Made by a program: the position numbers and the translations under genes. Shown in pieces: positions 44,019 through 52,236 of a stretch of DNA of 56,451 nucleotides. Under the pieces are notes generated by a model. It was not told the DNA's origin, did not search any database, and saw nothing but the letters and a program-made list of their open reading frames with translations. The number at the start of each line of letters is the position of its first letter. The stretch's first letter is position 1. The stretch spans positions 1 to 56,451 of the forward strand of contig NZ_JANEYT010000032.1 of NCBI RefSeq assembly GCF_024357955.1. Direction: 5' to 3'. The DNA is from Photobacterium pectinilyticum. GTDB taxonomy: Bacteria > Pseudomonadota > Gammaproteobacteria > Enterobacterales > Vibrionaceae.

Positions 44019-44979
44019 GTGTCCCTCCTTTATTCCCTTTAAATCCTGAATGGCCGAGTTGCTCCATCAGTGTCTGAGCGGCAGAGAGGTGATGTAACGG
44101 AATGGCTAAGCTTTTACACAGTTCTTGTATGAAATCTTGGTGTTCTTGATACTGCTGGTTAAGGCTATCGCGGGTGTTTTGGGCTGAAAAATCTAGCCAA
44201 GTTGCCTGCTGGTCATCGGTAACAAACTCGATGCCATTGAATGTAGTATGACCAAATTCAAGTGGGTCAAAGAGCTGAACGAACTGTACCCGGTTATGCT
44301 GTCTGAGCTGACTTAACCGTCTTTTGTCACTTTGTTGCAGTTGATAAAAATCACTCAGAACGACAATTTCACTCCCTTTTGGGCAAAGGTGATGGAGATG
44401 TTTGAGTGCATCAGAAAAGCTCAGGCGCTTTTCATTAACGCTGTCATCCCCACAATCTTTATGCGCATCAATCATGGCGTTAATCACCGTTAGTGGCCCT
44501 TGCTGGCGTGCTGTCGGTTTACACTCGTACAATCGGTTTCCATTGAATACGATAGCGCCGATCCTATCTTGCACACTGACGGCTAACCAGCTCAGCAAGC
44601 TTGAAAAATGGGCCGCTTGCACTGATTTCAACAATAGTTGCGTACCAAACTTCATACTGGGGCTGATATCGATCAACAGCATAACGGGCTGTTCACGTTC
44701 TTCAGTAAAAAGCTTGGTGTGGGTTTTACCTGTTCGTGCCGTCACGCGCCAGTCAATAGCGCGTATATCATCGCCTGCTTGATAAGGACGAACTTCGGCA
44801 AAGTTCATGCCGCGCCCTTTATGACGGCTCTGGTGCTGGCCGTTAAGCTGTGACCAAACACTTTGGGCGGGCGGCAACCATCGTACTGACTGGTTTTTGT
44901 ATTGCAGAAGCTCAGCCAGACAAAGGTTAACGCCATCACTGTGTGCAGGAAGTGTTGGTGTTAATTCCTGTGAATTCAT
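44011..44979 (-). CDS. DUF58 domain protein
   Basis: The 322-residue protein has the DUF58 signature RPYQAGDDIRAIDWRVTAR near residue 65, followed by a degenerate VWA-like fold (LLIDISPSMKFG, then IVVLSDFYQL). DUF58 proteins pair with MoxR ATPases. The start ATG overlaps the moxR stop (ATGA) and the end overlaps the DUF4381 gene by 8 bp. It has no membrane helix, so it is cytoplasmic. Confidence 0.88.
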   Translation of the reverse strand: MNSQELTPTLPAHSDGVNLCLAELLQYKNQSVRWLPPAQSVWSQLNGQHQSRHKGRGMNFAEVRPYQAGDDIRAIDWRVTARTGKTHTKLFTEEREQPVMLLIDISPSMKFGTQLLLKSVQAAHFSSLLSWLAVSVQDRIGAIVFNGNRLYECKPTARQQGPLTVINAMIDAHKDCGDDSVNEKRLSFSDALKHLHHLCPKGSEIVVLSDFYQLQQSDKRRLSQLRQHNRVQFVQLFDPLEFGHTTFNGIEFVTDDQQATWLDFSAQNTRDSLNQQYQEHQDFIQELCKSLAIPLHHLSAAQTLMEQLGHSGFKGNKGGTHG

Positions 44980-45932
44980 GCGCAGGCAACCTGTGAAATT
45001 AATTGTTCGACGATGGTATCGGGCGATACGGCTTCAGCTTGCGCTTCGTAACTAAGTAGTAAACGGTGGCGGAGTACAGGGTACGCCATTAGTTGTACAT
45101 CTTCAGGTGTGACAAAGTCCCTACCATTTAACCACGCATGAGAGCGTGCGCAACGATCAAGCGCAAGGGTAGCGCGTGGGCTGACACCCATTTGCAACCA
45201 GTTAGCTAGTTGCTCGCTATAACGATGGGGATGGCGGGTAGCCATAATCAAACGAATAATGTATTGCTCTACTTCTTCAGCCATATGGATGTTGAGCACT
45301 TCTTTACGTGCATCAAAAATCTCTGCTTGGGTAACCTGTACCGTTTCATCGACGGTAACCCCCAAAGCTTCGCCTCTGTTTAGCCTTAGGATTTCCAGCT
45401 CGCTGCTTTCGTCAGGGTAATCGACATTAAGTTGTAGTAGGAAACGGTCAAGCTGCGCTTCAGGTAGGGGGTAGGTCCCTTCTTGTTCAATAGGGTTCTG
45501 AGTCGCCATGACCAAAAAGAGCTCAGGGAGGCGATAAGTTTTACGACCTGCCGTAATTTGCTTCTCTGCCATTGCTTCTAGCATTGCGGCTTGTACTTTA
45601 GCCGGTGCGCGGTTGATTTCATCGGCTAGCAATAAGGCATTAAAAATGGGACCTGGCTGAAAGGTAAAGTCGCCAGTTTCAGGACGAAAAATGTCGGTAC
45701 CGGTTAAATCAGCAGGCAATAGATCGGGAGTAAATTGAATGCGATGGAAGTTTCCCTCAATGCTATCAGACAGCACTTTTACAGCGCGTGTTTTTGCCAA
45801 CCCGGGCGGGCCTTCAACCAATATATGGCCATCGGCAAGAAGTGCGATCATTAACTGTTTAACAAGATTCGGTTGACCAATGACCTGAGTATTCAGGTGT
45901 GATTGAAGACGTTGGAAAGTTGCTGTCAACAT
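44976..45932 (-). CDS. MoxR-family AAA+ ATPase
   Basis: The 318-residue AAA+ protein has Walker A GPPGLAKTRA near residue 41 and Walker B LLADEINRAP near 100. The sensor/arginine-finger regions are ATQNPIEQEGTYPLPEAQLDRF and the C-terminal ASxxARS-like SHAWLNGRDFVTPED. MoxR ATPases act as chaperones for VWA proteins. It is the first of six genes transcribed together. AAGGA lies 13 bases before the ATG, and the promoter should be in 45933-46090. Confidence 0.9.
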   Translation of the reverse strand: MLTATFQRLQSHLNTQVIGQPNLVKQLMIALLADGHILVEGPPGLAKTRAVKVLSDSIEGNFHRIQFTPDLLPADLTGTDIFRPETGDFTFQPGPIFNALLLADEINRAPAKVQAAMLEAMAEKQITAGRKTYRLPELFLVMATQNPIEQEGTYPLPEAQLDRFLLQLNVDYPDESSELEILRLNRGEALGVTVDETVQVTQAEIFDARKEVLNIHMAEEVEQYIIRLIMATRHPHRYSEQLANWLQMGVSPRATLALDRCARSHAWLNGRDFVTPEDVQLMAYPVLRHRLLLSYEAQAEAVSPDTIVEQLISQVACA

Positions 45933-46174
45933 GGGGTGTTATTTTCCTTAAATGAAACAGTTAAATATGAACATTAAGACTCAAATTGACCGTTTAAGTT
46001 CATCTGTACGGTTCGGTTGGTGATTTATTGGCCTCTGGTGTCGTCATTTAAATAGGTCTGACCTCTTGTTGCTGATGATTATTGATGCACTTCATCAGTG
46101 CGAGTTTGCACTGATAACACACCAAGTCTAGCTGTAAACGCAATCTATACCATTGTTTTTGCTCATATAAAACA
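45933..46174. other. Divergent region between moxR and phaB
   Basis: The stretch holds the moxR promoter and upstream regulatory elements of phaB. Two overlapping dyads at 46087-46101 and 46094-46115 are the clearest signals. Confidence 0.5.
46086..46115. promoter_or_regulatory. Overlapping dyads, NtrC-like, upstream of phaB
   Basis: TGCAC-TTCATCA-GTGC has the GCAC-N7-GTGC spacing of NtrC boxes. An adjoining perfect dyad ATCAGTGC-N6-GCACTGAT shares its right half-site. The centre is about 100 bp upstream of the predicted sigma-54 start, the normal position for an enhancer-binding protein site. Confidence 0.45.
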
Positions 46175-46190
46175 TGGCACATATCATGCT
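46175..46190 (+). promoter_or_regulatory. Sigma-54-type promoter element upstream of phaB
   Basis: TGGCACATATCATGCT has GG and GC separated by exactly 10 bases and matches TGGCACGRNNNTTGCW at all but three positions. The predicted start is near 46202. Confidence 0.5.
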
Positions 46191-46229
46191 TGGGTTAATT
46201 AACACTATTGACACATTTGGAGGTTTGCC

Positions 46230-46295
46230 ATGGATTCTAGGATTAGCACGATTCTATGCGGGAATATTGGTACGACCATTGATGCCCCGTGTTGA
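46230..46295 (+). CDS. Possible 21-codon leader peptide ahead of phaB
   Basis: GGAGG at 46219-46223 is 6 bases before an ATG at 46230. The frame encodes MDSRISTILCGNIGTTIDAPC and stops at 46293-46295. The strength and spacing of the ribosome binding site are unusual for a chance ORF. It lies between the candidate sigma-54 start and phaB. It shows no run of a single amino acid, so a classical attenuation leader is not obvious. Confidence 0.4.
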   Translation: MDSRISTILCGNIGTTIDAPC

Positions 46296-46317
46296 TATTG
46301 TTATGTGCATGTGTTCT

Positions 46318-46323
46318 TATAAT
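46318..46323 (+). promoter_or_regulatory. Possible sigma-70 -10 element for phaB
   Basis: TATAAT at 46318-46323 is a perfect -10 hexamer. The nearest -35-like TTGATA (46292-46297) is 20 bp away, longer than ideal. A second promoter for phaBAPC may sit here. Confidence 0.4.
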
Positions 46324-46500
46324 ATTCGTGCAATGTAAAAGTCACCTAAGTGTCTTTTTCACTCGCTAGGATGCAATAAGATAAATAATAAGACTGATAA
46401 ACAGTCTGCGTTGGTTAGTGGTCCTTATTGATAGATTGCATATAAGTGCATGAATTTAAGGATGGTATGTCATCATAAAGATGGAATGGAGTCTTCTGTA

Positions 46501-47241
46501 ATGAGTAAGAAAGCATTAGTGACTGGTGCAAAAGGTGGTATTGGTTCATCGATTACTAAAGGATTAGTTGATGCGGGTTTTCGTGTAATTGCCACGTATT
46601 TCCCGAGCGGTGAAGCAAAAGCAAAAGAATGGTTTAAAGAGAATAATTATTCAGAAGAGCAGGTCCGTTTGTTCCCGCTGGATGTTACGGATGCTGATTA
46701 TTGTGCAGAAGCTCTGGCAACATTACTGCAAGAAGAAGGTAACATTGACGTTCTTGTCAATAATGCTGGCATAACACGTGATACGACGTTCAAGCGTATG
46801 TCTAAAGAGCAATGGGGCGATGTTATTACGACAAACCTAAACAGTTTGTTTAATGTCACCCAGCCACTATTCGCTTCCATGTGCGAACACGGTAACTCAC
46901 GTGTTATCAATATTTCTTCAGTTAATGGGCTCAAGGGTCAGTTTGGTCAGGCTAATTACTCAGCAGCTAAAGCTGGCATGATTGGCTTTACTAAAGCACT
47001 GGCTGCAGAAGGTGCGCGTTCAGGCGTAACGGTTAACGCAATCGCTCCGGGTTATACCGGCACACCTATGGTGGAGGCTATTAAGCCAGAAGTTTTAGAT
47101 AGCATTAAAGCTGAAATCCCAATGAAGCGCCTTGCTGCTCCTGCTGAAGTCGCGGCTGCGGTAACTTTCTTGGCAAGCGATGCTGCGGCATATATCACAG
47201 GCGAAACACTGTCTGTGAACGGCGGCTTATACATGCACTAA
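46501..47241 (+). CDS. phaB: Acetoacetyl-CoA reductase PhaB
   Basis: The 246-residue SDR protein has the NADPH-binding TGAKGGIG near residue 8, NNAGI near 90, and the catalytic Tyr153/Lys157 in NYSAAKAG with Ser in NISSVNG. It reduces acetoacetyl-CoA to (R)-3-hydroxybutyryl-CoA for polyester synthesis. The frame extends to 46450, but ATG 46501 has TGGAG upstream and starts at MSKKALVTG as in other PhaB proteins. It is the first gene of phaB-phaA-phaP-phaC. Confidence 0.93.
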   Translation: MSKKALVTGAKGGIGSSITKGLVDAGFRVIATYFPSGEAKAKEWFKENNYSEEQVRLFPLDVTDADYCAEALATLLQEEGNIDVLVNNAGITRDTTFKRMSKEQWGDVITTNLNSLFNVTQPLFASMCEHGNSRVINISSVNGLKGQFGQANYSAAKAGMIGFTKALAAEGARSGVTVNAIAPGYTGTPMVEAIKPEVLDSIKAEIPMKRLAAPAEVAAAVTFLASDAAAYITGETLSVNGGLYMH

Positions 47242-47279
47242 TGGGTTAATTTCTGAAGTTTGAAAGGACGCAAAAAATC

Positions 47280-48488
47280 ATGTCAAAAGTATATATCGTT
47301 GCGGCTAAACGTACGCCTATCGGTAGTTTCAGCGGCGCGTTGAAATCAGTTCCTGCTTCTCAACTGGCTGCTGTAGCAATTAAAGCAGCGTTGGAAGAAG
47401 CCAACGTTAACCCAGCAAATCTTGATGAAGTTATCCTAGGTAATGTTGTGGGTGCTGGACAAGGTATGGGGCCAGGCCGTCAGGCTGCCATTTATGCTGG
47501 CGTTCCTCAGGAAGTACCTGCATATAGCCTCAACATGGTATGTGGCTCGGGTATGAAAGCGGTAATGGATGCTGCTGCGCATATTAAAGCTGGTGATGCT
47601 GAATTGGTTGTTGCTGCGGGTGCAGAAAACATGTCACAGATTCCATTCTGTGCACCAGCGACTATCCGTGACGGTCAGAAGATGGGGTCACTCAGTCTTG
47701 ATGATCTACTGATTACTGATGGTCTGACTGATGTTTTCAATCAGTACCACATGGGTGTAACCGCTGAAAATGTTGTTGCTAAAGTGGGTCTTACCCGTGA
47801 GCAGCAAGATAATTTTGCATTGGCAAGCCAGCAAAAAGCGGTTGCCGCGATTGAGCAGGGCAAGTTCGTTGGTGAAATTGCACCTGTTGAAGTGACTGTT
47901 CGCCGGAAAACCAGTGTTGTTGACACGGATGAATACCCGAAAGCTGATGCGAGTATTGAAGGCTTAGCTAAATTACGTGCTGCATTCAAGAAAGAAGGCG
48001 GCTCAGTAACAGCAGGTAACGCATCAGGAATCAATGACGGCGCTAGTGCCATTATTGTTGCGTCAGAAGCAGCAGTAGAGAAATACGGCCTAACGCCACT
48101 TGCTGAAATTGAAAGTTATGCCCAGGCGGGTATTGCTCCAGAAATTATGGGCCTAGGTCCAGTTCCAGCGGTGGTTAAAGCGCTTGATAAAGCAAAGCTT
48201 AATATCAGCGAAGTGGGCCTGTTCGAATTCAACGAAGCATTTGCTGGTCAGGCTCTCGGTGTACTTCATGAATTGGCCGATGAACTAGGGTCTCAAGTAG
48301 AAGATCTGGCCGAGCGTTCCAATGTAAATGGTGGTGCGATTGCACTGGGTCACCCATTAGGTGCTTCAGGTAACCGTATTATTGTCAGCCTTCTTCACGA
48401 AATGCGTCGTCGCGGAACGGAGCATGGCCTAGCTACCTTGTGTGTAGGTGGTGGCATGGGTACAGCAATTGTTCTGAAGAGCGTTTAA
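47280..48488 (+). CDS. phaA: Acetyl-CoA acetyltransferase PhaA (beta-ketothiolase)
   Basis: The 402-residue thiolase has nucleophilic Cys88 in NMVCGSG, catalytic His in [14 protein letters not shown] and Cys in [10 protein letters not shown]. It condenses two acetyl-CoA into acetoacetyl-CoA, the first step of PHB formation. It begins 38 bp after phaB. A second thiolase of very similar sequence (atoB) lies at 52237-53451 next to CoA-transferase genes, so the window holds separate copies for synthesis and probably breakdown. Confidence 0.93.
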   Translation: MSKVYIVAAKRTPIGSFSGALKSVPASQLAAVAIKAALEEANVNPANLDEVILGNVVGAGQGMGPGRQAAIYAGVPQEVPAYSLNMVCGSGMKAVMDAAAHIKAGDAELVVAAGAENMSQIPFCAPATIRDGQKMGSLSLDDLLITDGLTDVFNQYHMGVTAENVVAKVGLTREQQDNFALASQQKAVAAIEQGKFVGEIAPVEVTVRRKTSVVDTDEYPKADASIEGLAKLRAAFKKEGGSVTAGNASGINDGASAIIVASEAAVEKYGLTPLAEIESYAQAGIAPEIMGLGPVPAVVKALDKAKLNISEVGLFEFNEAFAGQALGVLHELADELGSQVEDLAERSNVNGGAIALGHPLGASGNRIIVSLLHEMRRRGTEHGLATLCVGGGMGTAIVLKSV

Positions 48489-48566
48489 TTCAGTTGTATA
48501 GCTAACCAGTATCTGTATTCACCATGGCACAGGTACTTAATCAATCTTTAAATGAAGGAAATACCT

Positions 48567-48914
48567 ATGTATACGGAAATGTTTAAGTCTTTCTCTGAGC
48601 AGACTGAAAAATCACTAGCACCGTACGTTAAGTTCAACAAAATGTTCACTAAGAACGTTGAAGAACTAACAGAGCTTCAACTTGCTGCTGTTCGCGCATA
48701 CAGCGATCTTGGTCTTAATCAACTTAAAGCAGTAAGCGAAGTAAAAGATGTTCAGTCTTTCGCTGAATTCAATAGCCAACAGCTAGAAACGCTAACTAAG
48801 CTTTCTCAGCAGCTAATTGACGACAGCAATAAATTTAATGCTGTAGCTCAAAGTTTCAAAACTGAAGTTGAAGAGCTAGTCGCTGAAAATGTAAAGCAAG
48901 CAACACCTGCTTAA
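48567..48914 (+). CDS. phaP: Phasin PhaP
   Basis: The 115-residue helical protein has the phasin pattern: an amphipathic N-terminal part (MYTEMFKSFSEQTEK), then FNKMFTKNVEELTELQLAAV and a long helix with EFNSQQLETLTKLSQQLI. Phasins coat polyhydroxyalkanoate granules. GAAGGAA lies 7 bases before the ATG at 48567. It is followed within 20 bp by a terminator-like hairpin. Confidence 0.9.
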   Translation: MYTEMFKSFSEQTEKSLAPYVKFNKMFTKNVEELTELQLAAVRAYSDLGLNQLKAVSEVKDVQSFAEFNSQQLETLTKLSQQLIDDSNKFNAVAQSFKTEVEELVAENVKQATPA

Positions 48915-48930
48915 GTTGCATGACCAATTC

Positions 48931-48958
48931 TGCCGCCCCATTCGTGGGCGGCATTTTT
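48931..48958 (+). terminator. Terminator-like attenuator between phaP and phaC
   Basis: TGCCGCCC-CATTCGT-GGGCGGCA forms a perfect 8-bp GC-rich stem followed by T5. It stands 24 bp before phaC, in an otherwise continuous operon, so it should reduce phaC transcription relative to phaP. Confidence 0.8.
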
Positions 48959-48982
48959 AGTCCTGATATAGAGGTCATTGCA

Positions 48983-50800
48983 ATGAATCATAACTTCTTT
49001 ACGGACTACTTTGCCAAGCTCCAAGATATGAACCAGATGTGGTGGAAGGAGCTGGAATCCGGCAAAGCAGCCATGAATACTCCCTTAAATAAAGCGCTCA
49101 ATGAAATTAGCTTAGAAGATACGACTAAGTTGATCGAACAAGCATCAGCGCAACCAGCCGTTATTGCCAAAGTGCAAATGGACTGGTGGGAGAACCAGAT
49201 GAAGATCTGGCAAAATGTCACCATGAAAACGGGTGACGAAGACGATTTTGTTAAGCCTGAAAAAGATGATAAACGCTTTATTGATCCTGCATGGGAAAAT
49301 GAAACGTTTTACAATTATATAAAGCAATCGTATTTACTGTTCAGTAATACGATGAAAGAGACAATAGACTCGATGGAAGGGCTAGACGATAAAGCGAAAG
49401 AGCGTTTAAGCTTTTTTTCTCGTCAGGCAATCAACGCTATGTCTCCAACGAACTTTGTCACCACAAACCCGGAATTAGCTAAGCTAACCGTTGAAACTAA
49501 TGGTGAAAACTTAGTGAAGGGAATGGAGCTTCTTCAGCAAGATTTGCAATCTAGTGCCGATGTGCTGAAGATCCGCATGACCAATGATGCGGCTTTCCAA
49601 TTGGGTGAAAATGTGGCGAATACCGCCGGTGATGTTGTTTACAAGAATCACCTGTTTGAGCTTATTCAATATAAGCCACTGACTGATAAAGTGAATGCAA
49701 CGCCGTTGCTGATCGTGCCGCCATTTATCAATAAGTACTATATCTTGGATCTTCGAGAGAAGAATTCAATGGTACGTTGGTTGGTTGAGCAAGGACATAC
49801 TGTATTCATGATGTCTTGGCGTAATCCTGATGCCAGCATGTTTGACGTTGATTTTGACGACTACGTTGTTGATGGTGTCGTTAAAGCCGTTGATGTTGTT
49901 GAAGAGATTACAGGTGAAAAGCAAATCAATGCCGCTGGTTACTGTATTGGTGGTACGCTGCTAGCTACAACGTTGGCTTACTATTCCGCCAAACGAATGC
50001 GTAATCGCATTAAATCTGCAACGTTCTTCACCACATTACTTGACTTCTCTCAGCCTGGTGAGATTGGTGCATACGTCAATGACCCAATCATTTCAGCCAT
50101 CGAAGCACAGAATGAAGCGAAAGGCTACATGGATGGTCGCTCGTTGAGTGTGACATTCAGCCTGCTACGTGAAAACAGCTTGTACTGGAATTACTACATC
50201 AACAATTACCTTAAAGGTAACAGCCCGATCGACTTCGATTTGTTGTACTGGAACGGTGATAGTACCAATGTTGCAGTAGCCTGCCACAGTACATTGTTGC
50301 GTCAGTTCTACCTTGAAAACCGTCTTATCGATCCTAAAGGGTATAAGGTGGGTGGTGTGTATATTGATCTGGCTAAGATCAAGATCCCAACTTACTTCAT
50401 CTCAACTCAGGAAGATCATATTGCGCTTTGGCAGGGTACCTATCGTGGTGCTAGCAAGCTAGGTGGAAAGTCTACGTTTGTATTGGGTGAGTCAGGTCAT
50501 ATTGCAGGTATCGTAAACCACCCTGCAAAGAACAAATATGGCTTCTGGACGAACTCTAAATCCTCGGCTGATCCTGAAACCTGGCTAGAAGGGGCTAAAC
50601 GCCAAGATGGCTCTTGGTGGACCCACTGGAACAAGTGGATGGGAGGCTTTGAAGAGGCAGAGGCGATTGATGCTCGAAATGCAGGTAGTAATACATATCC
50701 TGCTACGGGTCCAGCGCCTGGAAACTACGTGATGCAGAAGTTGCCAATTGAAGTATCTAACGTGTTGCAAGGGCAACCGGAAGAACAACAGGAAGCGTAA
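48983..50800 (+). CDS. phaC: Class I poly(3-hydroxyalkanoate) synthase PhaC
   Basis: The 605-residue synthase has the lipase-like box GYCIGG with catalytic Cys321, Asp in STQEDHIALW and His in GESGHIAGIVNHP. It polymerises (R)-3-hydroxybutyryl-CoA on granules. The N-terminal region (residues 1-200, including WWENQMKIWQN) is typical of class I enzymes. The frame opens at 48920, but ATG 48983 follows AGAGG and gives the usual length. It is last in phaBAPC and is followed by a strong terminator. Confidence 0.93.
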   Translation: MNHNFFTDYFAKLQDMNQMWWKELESGKAAMNTPLNKALNEISLEDTTKLIEQASAQPAVIAKVQMDWWENQMKIWQNVTMKTGDEDDFVKPEKDDKRFIDPAWENETFYNYIKQSYLLFSNTMKETIDSMEGLDDKAKERLSFFSRQAINAMSPTNFVTTNPELAKLTVETNGENLVKGMELLQQDLQSSADVLKIRMTNDAAFQLGENVANTAGDVVYKNHLFELIQYKPLTDKVNATPLLIVPPFINKYYILDLREKNSMVRWLVEQGHTVFMMSWRNPDASMFDVDFDDYVVDGVVKAVDVVEEITGEKQINAAGYCIGGTLLATTLAYYSAKRMRNRIKSATFFTTLLDFSQPGEIGAYVNDPIISAIEAQNEAKGYMDGRSLSVTFSLLRENSLYWNYYINNYLKGNSPIDFDLLYWNGDSTNVAVACHSTLLRQFYLENRLIDPKGYKVGGVYIDLAKIKIPTYFISTQEDHIALWQGTYRGASKLGGKSTFVLGESGHIAGIVNHPAKNKYGFWTNSKSSADPETWLEGAKRQDGSWWTHWNKWMGGFEEAEAIDARNAGSNTYPATGPAPGNYVMQKLPIEVSNVLQGQPEEQQEA

Positions 50801-50817
50801 CATCTACGATAATAAGA

Positions 50818-50849
50818 AAGCCAACGTTTATACGTTGGCTTTTTTTTTG
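50818..50849. terminator. Bidirectional terminator between phaC and atoA
   Basis: AAAGCCAACGT / ACGTTGGCTTT forms an 11-bp stem with T9 on the + strand, ending both operons. Confidence 0.93.
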
Positions 50850-50887
50850 GCTTAAATATGCGCTAGCGTAACGGTGTCTGTTTGCTA

Positions 50888-51571
50888 TTACAAATCGCTA
50901 GGGATCGGCATTGCCTTTAAATCTGGCGAAATGATTAACTCTGCTTCAGTTGCTGCCTGAATTTCATCAATCGTCGTACCAGGAGCAAGTTCGGTCAACA
51001 TCATTCCTTGCTCAGTGATTTTGATAACGCCAAGTTCAGTGATAATGAGGTCAACTTGATTAGCGGCAGTAAGAGGTAATGAACAATGCTTGAGCAGTTT
51101 GGGTTTACCCTTGACTGTATGCTCCATGGCTACAATGACATTCTTCGCACCCACCACGAGATCCATTGCACCGCCCATACCTGGGACCATTTTTCCAGGA
51201 ATAATCCAGTTAGCAAGGTTACCAAACTGGTCGACCTGCAATGCGCCCAGTACCGTCGCATCAACATGCCCGCCACGGATAATAGTGAACGAGTCTGCAC
51301 TATGGAAAGTACATGCACCAGTCGTTGCTGTTATTGGTTGCCCACCGGCATTGACCAGATCCGGGTCAATATTGGCTTCATCCGGCATTTCTCCAATACC
51401 AATTAGGCCATTTTCAGCTTGAAGTAGAATTTCGATGTCTGAAGAGGTTTCATTGGCCACAAGGCTTGGTAACCCAATCCCAAGGTTAACCACATCACCA
51501 TCATGAAGCTCTTGTGCAACACGCCAAGCAATCATACGGCGAATTTGATGTTTTTCTCGTTGAATGGCCAT
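50888..51571 (-). CDS. atoA: 3-oxoacid CoA-transferase subunit B (AtoA)
   Basis: The 227-residue subunit B has the catalytic Glu in QAENGLIGIG near residue 53 and GGHVDATVLGALQVD with MVPGMGGAMDLVVGAK after it. With AtoD it transfers CoA from succinyl- or acetyl-CoA to acetoacetate. It begins 2 bp after atoD, the usual order being D-A. It is the third gene of the atoB-atoD-atoA operon. Confidence 0.93.
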   Translation of the reverse strand: MAIQREKHQIRRMIAWRVAQELHDGDVVNLGIGLPSLVANETSSDIEILLQAENGLIGIGEMPDEANIDPDLVNAGGQPITATTGACTFHSADSFTIIRGGHVDATVLGALQVDQFGNLANWIIPGKMVPGMGGAMDLVVGAKNVIVAMEHTVKGKPKLLKHCSLPLTAANQVDLIITELGVIKITEQGMMLTELAPGTTIDEIQAATEAELIISPDLKAMPIPSDL

Positions 51572-51573
51572 GA

Positions 51574-52224
51574 TTAAGCTCCTTGGTAAATGTGATCAAT
51601 AAACAAGCCCGGTGTGTGTACCGCTTCTGGGGCGATGTCACCAATATCGACCAAGCTAGCAGCTTCGATGATTACGGTGTCAGCGGCTGTCGCCATTAAC
51701 GGATTGAAGTTCTGTGTCGTACCTTTGTAAACCGTGTTGCCTTTGGTATCAACAATAGAGCCACGGATCAGGGCAAGATCAGCGCGTAATGGTTTTTCTA
51801 GCAGGAAGTCTTTGCCATCAACCTGAATAACCTGTTTTGATTCAGCTACTAAGGTGCCAAGTCCGGTAGGGGTTAATACGCCCCCCAGACCTGCACCTGC
51901 TGCGCGGATCCGCTCAGCTAATGTGCCTTGTGGAACTAACTCTACGTCTAATTCGTCTCTGTTCATCTGCGCCCCGGTTTCAGGGTTCGTGCCAATGTGA
52001 GAGGCATAGAGTTTGCTGATACGCTTTGCTTTGATCAGTCGACCTGAACCAGATTCGGGTGTACCAGTATCTGTAGTGATTAGGGTGATGTTTTTGATGT
52101 TAGACTCAAGGATGATATCAATTAATCCTTCAGGTGCACCGTTGGCCATGAAGCCGCCGATCATGATAGTCATATCATCGCGAAGAAGGCTGGCGATCTC
52201 TTTTTTTGAGATAGATTTTTTCAT
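51574..52224 (-). CDS. atoD: 3-oxoacid CoA-transferase subunit A (AtoD)
   Basis: The 216-residue subunit A has the oxyanion-type GGFMANGAPEGLID near residue 23 and EKPLRADLALIRG. It is the partner of AtoA in acetoacetate activation. It lies 12 bp after atoB and 2 bp before atoA, so all three are co-transcribed. Confidence 0.93.
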   Translation of the reverse strand: MKKSISKKEIASLLRDDMTIMIGGFMANGAPEGLIDIILESNIKNITLITTDTGTPESGSGRLIKAKRISKLYASHIGTNPETGAQMNRDELDVELVPQGTLAERIRAAGAGLGGVLTPTGLGTLVAESKQVIQVDGKDFLLEKPLRADLALIRGSIVDTKGNTVYKGTTQNFNPLMATAADTVIIEAASLVDIGDIAPEAVHTPGLFIDHIYQGA

Positions 52225-52236
52225 AATGTACTCCTA

